From contig NZ_JACSKH010000001.1 in assembly GCF_018617485.1 (NCBI RefSeq), forward strand, positions 1,975,143 to 2,039,142: 64,000 nt of DNA, written 5' to 3'. The notes below the pieces were generated by a model that saw only the letters and a list, made by a program, of their open reading frames with translations, was not told the DNA's origin and made no database searches. This DNA is from Exiguobacterium sp. s124. GTDB lineage: Bacteria > Bacillota > Bacilli > Exiguobacteriales > Exiguobacteriaceae. Below, one piece after another: positions 27,675-36,309 of this stretch (its first letter is position 1; each line of letters opens with the position of its first letter). A program made the position numbers and the translations under genes.

Positions 27675-28973
27675 ATGGAAGACATTCTCTATTATATGGA
27701 CACGCTGTATGTACTCATCGCTGCATTGCTCGTATTGACGATGCAATTAGGTTTCGGATTACTCGAGACAGGGACGCTCCGGGCGAAGAACGCCGGGCAC
27801 GTCGCGGTCAAACAAATTATCAGCCTCTCTGTGGCGGCACTCGCTTTTTGGGCGGTCGGGTTCGGCCTCTCGTTCGGTGACGGAACGACTTGGTTTGGGA
27901 CAGAAGGATTCTTCTTAAGTGGATCGTTCACAAGCCTCGATTGGGCAAACGTCTCAATCGATATCAAATTCTTATTCCAGTTATCATTCGTTGCAGTTTC
28001 CCTCGCAATCGCTTGGGGCGGATTCGCGGAACGGGCTAAGCTTTCTGCCTACGTTCTCTTCGGTATCTTCTTCGTTGCCATCCTTTACCCAATCGTTGCA
28101 CGCTCAGTATGGGCTGGCGGCATGCTTGGATCGATGGGAATGCAAGACTTCGCAGGATCAGCAGTCGTTCACCTTCAAGGTGGGATGGCAGCTCTCATGG
28201 CTACGATCATCTTAAAACCACGTCGCAAGACGGAATCACTTGCTGGTCATAACCACGTATTAACTGTTGTTGGTGGTCTCGTGCTTTGGCTTTGCTGGTT
28301 CGGATTCAACGCCGGTTCAACGATGTCAGTCGCAGATGGATTCTTCGGTTACGTAGCGCTGACAACAATGCTCGCAACAGCAGCTGGTGCGCTCGGTGCA
28401 CTTGCCATCGTGATGCTCCATCGTAGAACGGCCGATATCCCGACGATCGTCAACGGTGTGCTTGGAGCACTCGTTGCAATCACAGCGGCTTGTGCGTTCG
28501 TAGAGCCGTGGGCGGCAGTCGTCATTGGTGCACTCGCATCGATCGCAACATATGGAACGAGCATCTTGATGGCGAAATATGTGGATGATCCACTCTGTGC
28601 CTTCTCTGTACACGGTGTGGCTGGGATCATCGGAACACTCGCACTTGGCTTCTTCGCTTCTCCTCGTCTTGTCGAGATCACGGGAATCGGTTCTGCTGGA
28701 CTCTTCTACGGCGGCGGATTGACGCAACTCGGCGTACAGACACTCGGCGTATTGATCGCCATGGTCATCGCTGGTGGCGGAAGCTACGCTTTCTTGAAAC
28801 TCCTTGACGTCACAATCGGTCTTCGTGTCACTGAAGAACAAGAAGATGTCGGTCTTGATATCGCAGAACACGGTGTATCGGCTTACGGTGAAGTCGAAGA
28901 AGCAACAGAGAAACCAGGACGCCTTCCGAAAATTCTCGGTTCGAGCGTGTCGGTTATGTCACCTAAGAAATAA
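27675..28973 (+). CDS. amtB: Ammonium transporter AmtB/NrgA
   Basis: About 432 residues, 11 predicted membrane helices. Family features: LGFGLLETGTLRAKN near the start, VHLQGGMAALMA (twin-His pore region and signature) and FSVHGVAGIIGTLALG with the second pore His. It conducts ammonia/ammonium into the cell at low nitrogen. The ATG at 27675 has AGGAGG 8 bases upstream; frames from 27597 lack an RBS. In B. subtilis the PII gene glnK (nrgB) follows; here no PII gene follows. Confidence 0.94.
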   Translation: MEDILYYMDTLYVLIAALLVLTMQLGFGLLETGTLRAKNAGHVAVKQIISLSVAALAFWAVGFGLSFGDGTTWFGTEGFFLSGSFTSLDWANVSIDIKFLFQLSFVAVSLAIAWGGFAERAKLSAYVLFGIFFVAILYPIVARSVWAGGMLGSMGMQDFAGSAVVHLQGGMAALMATIILKPRRKTESLAGHNHVLTVVGGLVLWLCWFGFNAGSTMSVADGFFGYVALTTMLATAAGALGALAIVMLHRRTADIPTIVNGVLGALVAITAACAFVEPWAAVVIGALASIATYGTSILMAKYVDDPLCAFSVHGVAGIIGTLALGFFASPRLVEITGIGSAGLFYGGGLTQLGVQTLGVLIAMVIAGGGSYAFLKLLDVTIGLRVTEEQEDVGLDIAEHGVSAYGEVEEATEKPGRLPKILGSSVSVMSPKK

Positions 28974-28991
28974 TACGATTTTCAATTGATG

Positions 28992-29033
28992 TGGGGCTTG
29001 GTCAACGTACTACGGTGACTAGCCTCTTTTTTT
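28992..29033 (+). terminator. Terminator after amtB
   Basis: Imperfect stem GGGGCTTGGTCA with TGACTAGCCTC followed by seven T. Confidence 0.75.
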
Positions 29034-29105
29034 GTTCTATTCTTTTTTGAAAAAAGATACAATCAGATGGAGAAGCCAGCTCGTATATTTAATTGGAGGG
29101 ATTGC

Positions 29106-29204
29106 ATGTTGAACGCACTTGATTTCGCACTATTTCTACTCGCTTTTATTTCATTTATGATTTACTTTTTCGTCAAGTTTATAAGTCGTCCAAAAAGAAG
29201 ATGA
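29106..29204 (+). CDS. Small single-pass membrane protein (32 residues)
   Basis: ORF of 32 codons plus TGA. TTGGAGGG lies before the ATG at normal spacing. After a short polar start the chain is hydrophobic from about residue 5 to 26 (ALDFALFLLAFISFMIYFFV) and ends KFISRPKRR, so one helix with a positive inside tail is predicted. No family recognised. It stands alone between amtB and ecsB. Confidence 0.55.
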   Translation: MLNALDFALFLLAFISFMIYFFVKFISRPKRR

Positions 29205-29262
29205 GTGACTGTTATCCTTTCAAGAAACATTCTTTCTATCCTTCATCACAAATGAAAGACGA

Positions 29263-29288
29263 ACGAGGTCTCGTTTGAGCGACCTCGT
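29263..29288 (-). terminator. Possible terminator after ecsB
   Basis: Stem ACGAGGTC (29263-29270) with GACCTCGT (29281-29288). On the minus strand only a mixed T/C tail follows, so it is weaker than the others. Confidence 0.5.
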
Positions 29289-29325
29289 CCGTCCGTTGTT
29301 TTAGAAAATCTACTCAATATATATT

Positions 29326-30459
29326 TTACACCAATCGTCTTAAATAATAACGAATGAGAACGATTGATAAGACAAGCCCTACCGCCGCATCCCACGTTGC
29401 ACCAAATCCAATCGAGGCAAGCACGAGGACGATGGACTGGACGATGAGCAACCGCATCGCCCACCACGAATAGCCTTCGATCCGATCGTCCCGAGTAATC
29501 GGTAGCCATGAGACAATCGAGATCGCCTCTAACCGTTTAAACAGCGGAACGAGCTGCAACGCCGTCAGTCCGACGAATAGTGGCGTGACGAATCCGACGT
29601 ACCACCCGCCTGACATCCACATGACGATGAGTGCCACCGCCGTCAGCCGCAGGATCAGGTCGAGTGAATCGTTCGAACGCAAAATACGAAGACCATATAC
29701 GTAACGTGAAGCATCGACGCGTTGGAGTACTCTCTTTTCGAGAAGTTTTGTCAGCAGTCGTCGCTCCCGAACTTCTTCTTTTAAGGTTGGTAAGTCGACG
29801 AACCAGCTAATCACCCGTTCAAACTGTGCCCGACTCTTTTCCTCTAGCGCCAACCATTGTAGGAGCGGAATTCGCTCATTTCGCTTCACATGTAAAAGAA
29901 TGAATGGCATAAAAGCCGGTACCCATGCCCACTGTGTCCAATCGATTAGAAGAAAAGCACCACTTACCATCGCGAATGGTACAATCATCCACCCGCTTAC
30001 ACCTTCCACTTTCGCCAATCGACCCGCAACTGACAGTAACGTCATCGTGATGACGAAAGACAACACTTCTAAGCTCGTATAACTCTCTGTACGCACGAGA
30101 AGTGGCAATAGCACGAGTAAGATGAGAAGCGCTCGTAATGTAGCAAAAACGACATTAAATAAACGAACACCCATCATATATGGACGAATGGTACCTAATT
30201 CAGGGAGTAGGAATACTTGGTCCGCCTCTTGGATGAATGTTCTCGGACGGTGACCGAGCGGAATCAGGATGAGCACCGCTGCGGCAATCCATGTCCCCGG
30301 AAACGTCGTATCAATTCGCTCTAAAAAGTTGTTGTAGACGAATGCCCCATAAATCAAGGTGAAATAAAGTGTAAACAATAGCCCTCCGTTCGCGACGTAG
30401 CGACTATATTTGACGACCTCTTCCATCCACTTGCCTAGTCTTGAAGTGAATCGATTCAT
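29326..30459 (-). CDS. ecsB: ABC transporter permease EcsB
   Basis: A 377-residue polytopic membrane protein. Hydrophobic segments cluster at about 25-75, 100-180 and 275-375, with a long charged stretch (about 185-265) between, as in EcsB. Ends 4 bases inside the end of ecsA, so the pair is coupled. EcsAB affects protein secretion, competence and regulated membrane proteolysis (RasP) in B. subtilis; the transported substrate is unknown. No ecsC follows. Confidence 0.85.
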   Translation of the reverse strand: MNRFTSRLGKWMEEVVKYSRYVANGGLLFTLYFTLIYGAFVYNNFLERIDTTFPGTWIAAAVLILIPLGHRPRTFIQEADQVFLLPELGTIRPYMMGVRLFNVVFATLRALLILLVLLPLLVRTESYTSLEVLSFVITMTLLSVAGRLAKVEGVSGWMIVPFAMVSGAFLLIDWTQWAWVPAFMPFILLHVKRNERIPLLQWLALEEKSRAQFERVISWFVDLPTLKEEVRERRLLTKLLEKRVLQRVDASRYVYGLRILRSNDSLDLILRLTAVALIVMWMSGGWYVGFVTPLFVGLTALQLVPLFKRLEAISIVSWLPITRDDRIEGYSWWAMRLLIVQSIVLVLASIGFGATWDAAVGLVLSIVLIRYYLRRLV

Positions 30460-31193
30460 GACGATCGTTCCTCCGAAGCAATCGCCTCTACATAAATATC
30501 ATCGAGCGTCGCATCAGGTGATAATTGATACTTCTCTCGCAACTGTGCAGCTGTTCCGTTTGCGATGACGACACCTTGATGAAGGAAGACGAACCGGTCG
30601 CAATGTCGCTCCGCCGTCTCCAAGATATGGGTCGACATCAAAATCGCACAGTCTTGTTTGTATTCATCAAATAGTTGGAGTAACTGTCGAATCGCCAATG
30701 GATCGAGACCAACGAACGGTTCATCGACGATGAGGAGTGGCGTCTTCGTCACAAGAGCACATAGAATCATCGCTTTTTGACGCATCCCTTTCGAGAAGAC
30801 AGACGGGAACCAGGTGAGTTGTTTTTCCATCCGCATCTCTTTTGCTAAGCGATTCGTCCGTTCGGTCAACTCATCAGGACTCACATCATATGCTCTCCCC
30901 ATCAATTCGATGTGTTCTTGTAAGGTCAACGTGTCATATAAAATTGGGGTCTCCGGTATGTAACTCACTTTCTTACGATACCTTTTCTCTGAAGATTCTA
31001 ATGTTTCTCCATCAATTTCGATTTTTCCGGATAGTGGTGACAAGAGACCCAAAATGTGTTTGATTGTCGTCGATTTACCAGCTCCGTTTAGCCCTATCAA
31101 CCCAACGAGCTCCCCTTTATTTACTTCAAACGAAACGTCATGCAAAACTTGCTTACCGATATATCCGCCGTTCAATCGATCGACGTGCAGCAT
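30456..31193 (-). CDS. ecsA: ABC transporter ATP-binding protein EcsA
   Basis: About 245 residues. Walker A GLNGAGKST (Lys40), Q-loop region YIPETPILYDTLTLQEH, the signature FSKGMRQKAM (a deviation of LSGGQ typical of EcsA), Walker B LLIVDEP, and STHILETAERHC (H-loop). Strong similarity to EcsA throughout. ATG at 31193 has AAAGGTG about 8 bases upstream; an upstream ATG at 31217 lies next to that RBS. Partner of ecsB. Confidence 0.93.
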   Translation of the reverse strand: MLHVDRLNGGYIGKQVLHDVSFEVNKGELVGLIGLNGAGKSTTIKHILGLLSPLSGKIEIDGETLESSEKRYRKKVSYIPETPILYDTLTLQEHIELMGRAYDVSPDELTERTNRLAKEMRMEKQLTWFPSVFSKGMRQKAMILCALVTKTPLLIVDEPFVGLDPLAIRQLLQLFDEYKQDCAILMSTHILETAERHCDRFVFLHQGVVIANGTAAQLREKYQLSPDATLDDIYVEAIASEERSS

Positions 31194-31235
31194 GAAAACC
31201 ACACCTTTCATTTTCAACTTTTTTTCGTGGTATAT

Positions 31236-31260
31236 GTTTTAAATGTTGTCACATGGGAAT
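31236..31260 (+). promoter_or_regulatory. Sigma-B-type promoter of glsB
   Basis: GTTTTA (31236-31241), 13-base spacer, GGGAAT (31255-31260): one mismatch in each box from the sigma-B consensus GTTTAA-N13-GGGTAT. It lies 104 bases before the glsB start, and the leader holds a short inverted repeat (31305-31335). GlsB-type genes are often general-stress genes. Confidence 0.5.
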
Positions 31261-31363
31261 AATCTGAACTGTAAGGCATTTTAAAATAAAACATCAATAC
31301 TTCCATTGTTCCACAAAATCGTTGGAAAGAACAATGGGAAAACAGAGGAAGGAGAAATGAATT

Positions 31364-31615
31364 ATGGGGTTTATTCTTTATTTGATTATCGGGGGTATCA
31401 TCGGTTGGTTAGCAGGATTAATTTTAGGTAAGGACGTACCAGGCGGAATTATCGGTAACATCATCGCAGGGATCATCGGTGCTTGGTTAGGTGGACTCAT
31501 CTTCGGTGATTTCGGACCAATCGTAGCGGATATCGCGATTATCCCAGCGCTTATCGGTGCGATTCTTCTTATCTTGATCGTATCGTTCGTCATGAAATCA
31601 ATGCGTAAAAAATAA
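31364..31615 (+). CDS. GlsB/YeaQ/YmgE-family stress membrane protein
   Basis: 83 residues, glycine- and isoleucine-rich, with three hydrophobic segments (about 3-22, 27-47, 56-77) and a basic tail MRKK. The repeat GxIIGxxxGxxxG pattern (GGIIGWLAGLILG, GNIIAGIIGAWLGG) marks the transglycosylase-associated/GlsB family, small membrane proteins induced by general stress. AAGGAG lies about 10 bases before the ATG. Monocistronic. Confidence 0.9.
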   Translation: MGFILYLIIGGIIGWLAGLILGKDVPGGIIGNIIAGIIGAWLGGLIFGDFGPIVADIAIIPALIGAILLILIVSFVMKSMRKK

Positions 31616-31628
31616 TTATTTATGTACA

Positions 31629-31664
31629 GGAGGGGCTTCCACAATGGAATGTCCCTCTTTTTTT
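31629..31664 (+). terminator. Terminator after glsB
   Basis: GAGGGGCTTCCA pairs with TGGAATGTCCCTC, then nine T. Confidence 0.85.
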
Positions 31665-32713
31665 CATTGAATCAATAAATACATCGCGCTATTCTTTTCA
31701 ATAAATTGCTTCTCTGTCTCAAGACCAAAGAACGTGAAGAACGATTCGAAGAACGATTGTCCGTAATCCCACTCCGTGCCGAGTTGGTGCTCCGTCTTTT
31801 CTTTCGGTTCTCCGAGTAACGCAATCAAGTCGTCTGGTCGTTTATCAAGATCAACCATAACCGATTGCACGTCCCCCTCTTCAAACACGATGGTCAAACG
31901 TTCATAATCCCATTTCCCATCACGTTTCCCATCTGGTTCGCCTAACGTTTCTTGAACCTTCCGTTTTGATTGCCCGATCAATGAATCAATCGTTTCTAAT
32001 GGATGACCGGTTTGCGCCTCGACCTCAATCTCAATGAGCTCTGCCCGCTTCAAATCAAATTGCCCCGCAATCGCTTCGCTCGATTCCGGCATGAGTGCAT
32101 AATCAATCGATTCGGACGTGATCAATTGAATCGTTTCCGTTTCAGACACCGTCTCACCGTTTGCGACGGCGACCGCCTTCACATCATAGCTTCCCGGCAT
32201 CCTCTCAAACGTGAATCGTCCGTTCGCCTCATCAATCCTTCCGACACGTTGGCCATCGACCCAAATGTTCGTCATCGGTACGTCCGAGGTGACGTCAATT
32301 TGTTGTGGCAATAATTCAATCCGATAATCTGAAAAGCCAAAACGCCCTTCACCTGTATCAATCAATCGAAACAGTCCTTCTGCCTCCATCCCTTTCGTCC
32401 GATTCGCACGATCTTGTGCGACTTCGGCGATGGCATCGCCACGGATGGATTTTTCATCGTTCAGCCAGCCCATAAACCGTAGTGCCTCTGCACGCGTCAA
32501 CGCTTCTCCTTGATATTCTACTTTCTCCTCAAAGAAAGTACGGTCTTCCTCTAATAAGGCCTCTTTAAATGCGACATGAATTTTATCTTGCTCCGCCGCT
32601 GGCTTGTATCCATATATATAGAAGACAATAGCTCCGACTAAAATGGTGCTCACAGATAATGCGAGTACCGCTTTTGAATGACGTTCTTTTTTTCGACTTC
32701 TTGTATATGACAT
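31664..32713 (-). CDS. TcaA/YvbJ-like membrane-anchored protein
   Basis: 349 residues. A basic start (RSRKKERHSK), one membrane helix at about 14-34, then an extracytoplasmic region: a helical domain (about 40-95, DKIHVAFKEALLEEDRTFFE), an Ig/PEGA-like strand domain (about 135-195, IWVDGQRVGRIDEANGRFTF) and a C-terminal alpha/beta domain (about 240-349). This order resembles TcaA/YvbJ proteins but the N-terminal zinc ribbon of those is absent. TcaA-type proteins are cell-wall stress or teicoplanin related in staphylococci. AAGGAGGGG lies before the ATG. Family call is tentative. Confidence 0.55.
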   Translation of the reverse strand: MSYTRSRKKERHSKAVLALSVSTILVGAIVFYIYGYKPAAEQDKIHVAFKEALLEEDRTFFEEKVEYQGEALTRAEALRFMGWLNDEKSIRGDAIAEVAQDRANRTKGMEAEGLFRLIDTGEGRFGFSDYRIELLPQQIDVTSDVPMTNIWVDGQRVGRIDEANGRFTFERMPGSYDVKAVAVANGETVSETETIQLITSESIDYALMPESSEAIAGQFDLKRAELIEIEVEAQTGHPLETIDSLIGQSKRKVQETLGEPDGKRDGKWDYERLTIVFEEGDVQSVMVDLDKRPDDLIALLGEPKEKTEHQLGTEWDYGQSFFESFFTFFGLETEKQFIEKNSAMYLLIQ

Positions 32714-32841
32714 CTTTTCCCCTCCTTTCTATAGCACTTACCTCAATTATAAAAGGAATCAATCTCCCTTCCAATCGTTCTTGCGCCTGAATTTCCGTGG
32801 TATGATGAAACAGAAATGACTTTCAGAATGGAGGAATGAAG

Positions 32842-33270
32842 ATGCATACCGATCCAACCTGTATCTTTTGCAAAATCGCTCAACAAGAAATCCCGTCGTA
32901 TCGGGTGTATGAAGATGAGGCGGTCGTCGCTTTCCTCGACCTCTCACAAGTGACAAAAGGTCACACGCTCGTCATCCCGAAACACCACGCAAAAAATGTT
33001 TACGAACTGCCGGAAGAGGTCGCAGCGGACGTCTTCAAACGCGTCCCGACCATCGCCAAGGCGATTCAACGCGAAACGGGCGCAATCGGAATGAACGTTT
33101 TGTCGAACGCCGAAGAAGTTGCCGGACAAACGGTCTATCACTTCCATATTCATTTAATCCCGCGCTTCGGACACGAAGACGGATTCGGCGCAAAATGGAT
33201 CACACAAAACGATGCCTTCACGTCTGAAGAACTCACAACGCTCGCATCGAACATTCATTCACAAGTATGA
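32842..33270 (+). CDS. hit: HIT-family nucleotide hydrolase
   Basis: 142 residues with the histidine triad YHFHIHLIPRF and the N-terminal CIFCKI cysteine pair common in bacterial Hit proteins. These enzymes hydrolyse adenosine phosphoramidates or dinucleotides. ATG at 32842 has TGGAGGA about 7 bases upstream; an ATG at 32836 is too close to it. The neighbourhood (ecsBA nearby, yhaH-scoC-prsA beyond) is the Bacillus one, although glsB and the TcaA-like gene are inserted between hit and ecsA. Confidence 0.93.
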   Translation: MHTDPTCIFCKIAQQEIPSYRVYEDEAVVAFLDLSQVTKGHTLVIPKHHAKNVYELPEEVAADVFKRVPTIAKAIQRETGAIGMNVLSNAEEVAGQTVYHFHIHLIPRFGHEDGFGAKWITQNDAFTSEELTTLASNIHSQV

Positions 33271-33277
33271 AACAGAC

Positions 33278-33312
33278 AGAGACCCGTCAATCGATGACGG
33301 GTCTCTCTTTAT
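33278..33312. terminator. Terminator between hit and the coiled-coil gene
   Basis: 12-bp stem AGAGACCCGTCA (33278-33289) with TGACGGGTCTCT (33295-33306). T-tracts are short on both sides, but the genes converge here. Confidence 0.7.
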
Positions 33313-33644
33313 GATTGATTAATGGAATCCCGATGACGCTTCCGCTCTTCTTCTAATTGCGCCCGCTCGACCTGAAGTTTGATCGCCACTTCATATAACT
33401 GTTGACGCGTTTTGACAGATGTCGCTTGTTCGAATTCTTTTCGTAATTCAGTTAGACGGGTATCTATTTCAAGCACACGTTTTTCTCGTATCGATTCTTC
33501 GCGTGCCTGTTCTGTTTGTTTCGACGCTTCATACCCCGCCTCGAGTGTGTTCATTATGGAGTCGGCCCAAGTGTCATCTCCCAGTTGTTTTGCAGCGAGA
33601 TACAGGTCAAGCATATCATCTACCCAACGCTTCGCTTTCTCCAC
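33309..33644 (-). CDS. Coiled-coil protein of unknown function
   Basis: 111 residues, almost all helix-forming. Residues about 38-105 are rich in Glu, Arg, Gln and Leu with heptad-like spacing (REKRVLEIDTRLTELRKEFE), suggesting a coiled coil. GTG start with GGAAGGTGAT about 7 bases upstream. No known family or partner recognised; soluble and cytoplasmic by composition. Confidence 0.6.
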   Translation of the reverse strand: MEKAKRWVDDMLDLYLAAKQLGDDTWADSIMNTLEAGYEASKQTEQAREESIREKRVLEIDTRLTELRKEFEQATSVKTRQQLYEVAIKLQVERAQLEEERKRHRDSINQS

Positions 33645-33812
33645 TGAGGATCACCTTCCTTTACCTGTATTTTAAAATAAAATGATTTTTCGGTCAAAAA
33701 TGAATGTTCTGAAAAATTTTATTTGCGATATAGGTTTTTAATCACTCTTTTTTGGTAAAATAATATGAAAAGAATGTAATTCTGATTATCCGAGCTTGAG
33801 GAGGGGAATGAA

Positions 33813-34169
33813 TTGTCGAGTCGCCAACGTCGAGATTGGATTGCTTTCGGCTTTGTTTTAGCATTTTTAGGAGTCGCCACATTTAAAAAATTGGCGAGAG
33901 GTACCGCAAATGATGCTGCTGCTCAACAACATCGAGCATCCACAATCACTACGCTAAAAGAACAATTTGGGAATGTGGCGAAACATGCATCGCAAGTTGC
34001 CGCCGCAGGTAAACTGCAAGGAAAAGAATTGACTGATCAAGTGAAAGCCGAAGTCGAACGCTATCAACAAGACATTCAGCCTTCAGTCGAGCGAATCCAA
34101 GGGAACCTTCAGGAACTCTCGAACGTACAGTCTGCTATGACTGACAACACCGTCAATCAAACACCGTAA
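33813..34169 (+). CDS. yhaH: YhaH-like membrane-anchored protein
   Basis: 118 residues. One N-terminal hydrophobic segment (about 10-25, WIAFGFVLAFLGVATF) followed by a long polar helical region with heptad pattern, the plan of YhaH/YtxH proteins. The start is a TTG with GGAGGGG about 6 bases upstream; no in-frame ATG is near. It lies directly upstream of scoC as yhaH does in Bacillus, and the name rests mainly on that position. Confidence 0.55.
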   Translation: MSSRQRRDWIAFGFVLAFLGVATFKKLARGTANDAAAQQHRASTITTLKEQFGNVAKHASQVAAAGKLQGKELTDQVKAEVERYQQDIQPSVERIQGNLQELSNVQSAMTDNTVNQTP

Positions 34170-34230
34170 GTGTTTGAGGTCATCGTCCGTCGTTTACTTT
34201 TGACTTTTTATCCGGAAAGGATGGATCGAG

Positions 34231-34794
34231 ATGGAACACGAAAAAGAATTCACTGGCCCTGAGGCCATGCTCTATAGCCACAAAATCATTCAATTGAGTA
34301 AGGCTTTGTGGAAAACCGTCGAAAAAGACTGGCAAAACTGGATTAAACCATTCGATTTAAATATCAATGAGCATCATATCTTATGGATTGCCCACGCGTT
34401 AGGCGGCGCATCGATCTCTGAAATTGCAAAATATGGCGTCATGCACGTCTCGACCGCTTTCAACTTCTCGAAGAAGTTAGAAGATCGTGGATTACTTACG
34501 TTTTCTAAAAAGGAGACGGACAAGCGAAATACGTACGTCCAATTGACACCTGAAGGAGAATCGTTGTTGCTTGAAACGATTCACGCATTTGACCCGGAAG
34601 GAAACGGCGTATTCCGCGCCTCGCTCCCACTTCAAGAGCTTTACGGGAAGTTCCCTGACTTAACAGACATGACAGCGATCGTTCGTCGTTTATATGGGGA
34701 CAACTTCATGGACATCTTTGCTGAAACATCAAAAATGATCACAGAAGAGGCAGGCAGACGTCCTGATGAGGATGAACTCAGTCAAGAAGCCTAA
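34231..34794 (+). CDS. scoC: Transition-state regulator ScoC (Hpr)
   Basis: A 187-residue MarR-fold repressor. [34 protein letters not shown] and [20 protein letters not shown] (recognition helix) are almost identical to B. subtilis ScoC, followed by the wing [12 protein letters not shown]. ScoC represses exoprotease, oligopeptide permease and sporulation genes at the transition to stationary phase. GGAAAGG precedes the ATG. Its 3' end overlaps the convergent yhaI gene by 17 bases. Confidence 0.94.
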   Translation: MEHEKEFTGPEAMLYSHKIIQLSKALWKTVEKDWQNWIKPFDLNINEHHILWIAHALGGASISEIAKYGVMHVSTAFNFSKKLEDRGLLTFSKKETDKRNTYVQLTPEGESLLLETIHAFDPEGNGVFRASLPLQELYGKFPDLTDMTAIVRRLYGDNFMDIFAETSKMITEEAGRRPDEDELSQEA

Positions 34795-35125
34795 CCTGCC
34801 GATAGAGTGGCTCTGTGACGTCTAACTCGATTCCTTGACGGACGCATGCCCCAAGAATCGTTTTAACGTCGAGCCTCAAATCTAACATGCCTACAAAATG
34901 GACGAGCAACGGCTCTATGGACGTAAATCCATAGCGCATTTGCTCGTTTTGTCGTGCCCGAATATCCTCAAGCAACTGATAAAACGCCTCTACGTCTTGC
35001 TTCGTCAAGTTCGCTCGAATCACTTCATATTCAAACGGACGGTCCGTCCAATCGACAATCTCGAGTAAGATCTTCATCTGATATGATAAATGCTCGACCT
35101 TCTCTTCTAGTGACACTACCCTCAC
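34778..35125 (-). CDS. yhaI: YhaI-like protein (DUF1878 type)
   Basis: About 115 residues, helical and soluble: [17 protein letters not shown], then [17 protein letters not shown]. Position between scoC and prsA on the opposite strand matches yhaI of Bacillus, and the length fits DUF1878 proteins. Function unknown. Start is GTG at 35125 or, more likely, the GTG at 35116, which has GGTGAGG a few bases upstream. Convergent overlap with scoC. Confidence 0.65.
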   Translation of the reverse strand: MRVVSLEEKVEHLSYQMKILLEIVDWTDRPFEYEVIRANLTKQDVEAFYQLLEDIRARQNEQMRYGFTSIEPLLVHFVGMLDLRLDVKTILGACVRQGIELDVTEPLYRQVRLLD

Positions 35126-35269
35126 CCCATCATTTCACATTCTATTACATCATTATACGACAGGATTGTGTGCTATGATACTGTACAGACAAGAGAACAG
35201 CTGTCATGATTAGGAAAATGTGATATAGTCGGACTTAGAAACTTTAAAGAATTATTAGGGGTGGAATAC

Positions 35270-36256
35270 ATGTCAAATGGAATGTCAAACGAACCAAAAA
35301 AGCAAGATAAAAAATTCTCAACCGGCGCTCTCGTCGGTGCATCGGCACTCGCACTCATCATCGGTGCTGGCGGTACGTATGCCGCAACAAACGCTGGTGG
35401 CGAATCAGACGATTCAGCAGTCGTCACATATAAAGGCGGCGAAATCACACGCGGTGAAATCGCGGACATGAGCTACGACCGCATGGTCCCACAACTTGCA
35501 TTCCAAGAGACAATGAATGCACTTCTTGAAAAAGAATATGGTGACCAAGTCGAACAAGAAAAAGTAGATGAAGAGTTCAGCAAGACAGAAGAACAATTCA
35601 ACTCAAAAGAAGAATTTGAACAAGCGATCCAACAAGCCGGCATGAGCGGCACGGAAGAGTTCAAAGAAGCACTTCGCGGACAAATGCTTGTCGACGCAGC
35701 AAAATCTGAACTTGTCGACGTGACGGACGAAGAGGTCGAAGCACAGTTCGCAAAAGAAAACGCGGAAGTGGAAGCTAGCCACATCCTCGTCGATACAGAA
35801 GAAGAAGCACAAGACATCATCAAACAGTTGAATGACGGTGCGGACTTCGCAGAACTCGCGAAAGAAAAATCAACAGATACAGGTTCTGGTGAAAAAGGTG
35901 GAGAGCTTGGTTTCTTCTCTACAGGTCAGATGGTACCTGAATTCGAAGAATATGCATTCAAAGAAGACGTCATCGGAAAAATCTCTGAGCCAGTCCAAAC
36001 ACAATATGGATTCCATGTCATCAAAGTGACAGACCGTAAAGAGAAGGACTTGAAGCTCGAGGACGAGAAAGATCGCATTCGTGAAGAGTTGGCAACAGAA
36101 AAATCTGCTTCTGTCGATGCAAACAAAATTTACGCAGAGTTGATTGAAAAATACAACGTTGACGTAAAAGACGCAAAAGCAGAGCAACAATTTGATGCTG
36201 TCAAAGAAGCAATTAAAAACGCAGACGAATCTTCAGAAGAATCGACTGAACAATAA
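35270..36256 (+). CDS. prsA: PrsA-type peptidyl-prolyl isomerase without a lipobox cysteine
   Basis: 328 residues. Basic start (KKQDKK), one hydrophobic segment at about 18-38 (ALVGASALALIIGAGGTYAA), an N-terminal helical domain (about 55-155), a parvulin domain (about 160-255: EASHILVDTEEEA, GGELGFFSTGQMVPEFEEYAF, YGFHVIKVTD) and an acidic helical tail. PrsA helps exported proteins fold at the outer membrane face. In Bacillus it is a lipoprotein, but this protein has no cysteine at all, so it must be anchored by the uncleaved helix or released. ATG 35270 has AGGGGTGG 7 bases upstream. Confidence 0.9.
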   Translation: MSNGMSNEPKKQDKKFSTGALVGASALALIIGAGGTYAATNAGGESDDSAVVTYKGGEITRGEIADMSYDRMVPQLAFQETMNALLEKEYGDQVEQEKVDEEFSKTEEQFNSKEEFEQAIQQAGMSGTEEFKEALRGQMLVDAAKSELVDVTDEEVEAQFAKENAEVEASHILVDTEEEAQDIIKQLNDGADFAELAKEKSTDTGSGEKGGELGFFSTGQMVPEFEEYAFKEDVIGKISEPVQTQYGFHVIKVTDRKEKDLKLEDEKDRIREELATEKSASVDANKIYAELIEKYNVDVKDAKAEQQFDAVKEAIKNADESSEESTEQ

Positions 36257-36261
36257 GCATA

Positions 36262-36298
36262 AAGGGGCACTCCAGCAATGGAGTACCCCTTTTTTTTG
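36262..36298 (+). terminator. Terminator after prsA
   Basis: AGGGGCACTCCA (36263-36274) with TGGAGTACCCCT (36279-36290), then a run of T. Confidence 0.92.
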
Positions 36299-36309
36299 AT
36301 GAACTTCAA

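Noticed and set aside
28326..28871. 181-codon frame opposite amtB
   Set aside because: Cys- and Asp-rich nonsense composition, antisense to conserved transporter helices.
31305..31335. Inverted repeat resembling the MarR operator at 965-984
   Set aside because: The ATTGTTC/GAACAAT arms agree but the spacing is much wider; more likely a leader hairpin of glsB.
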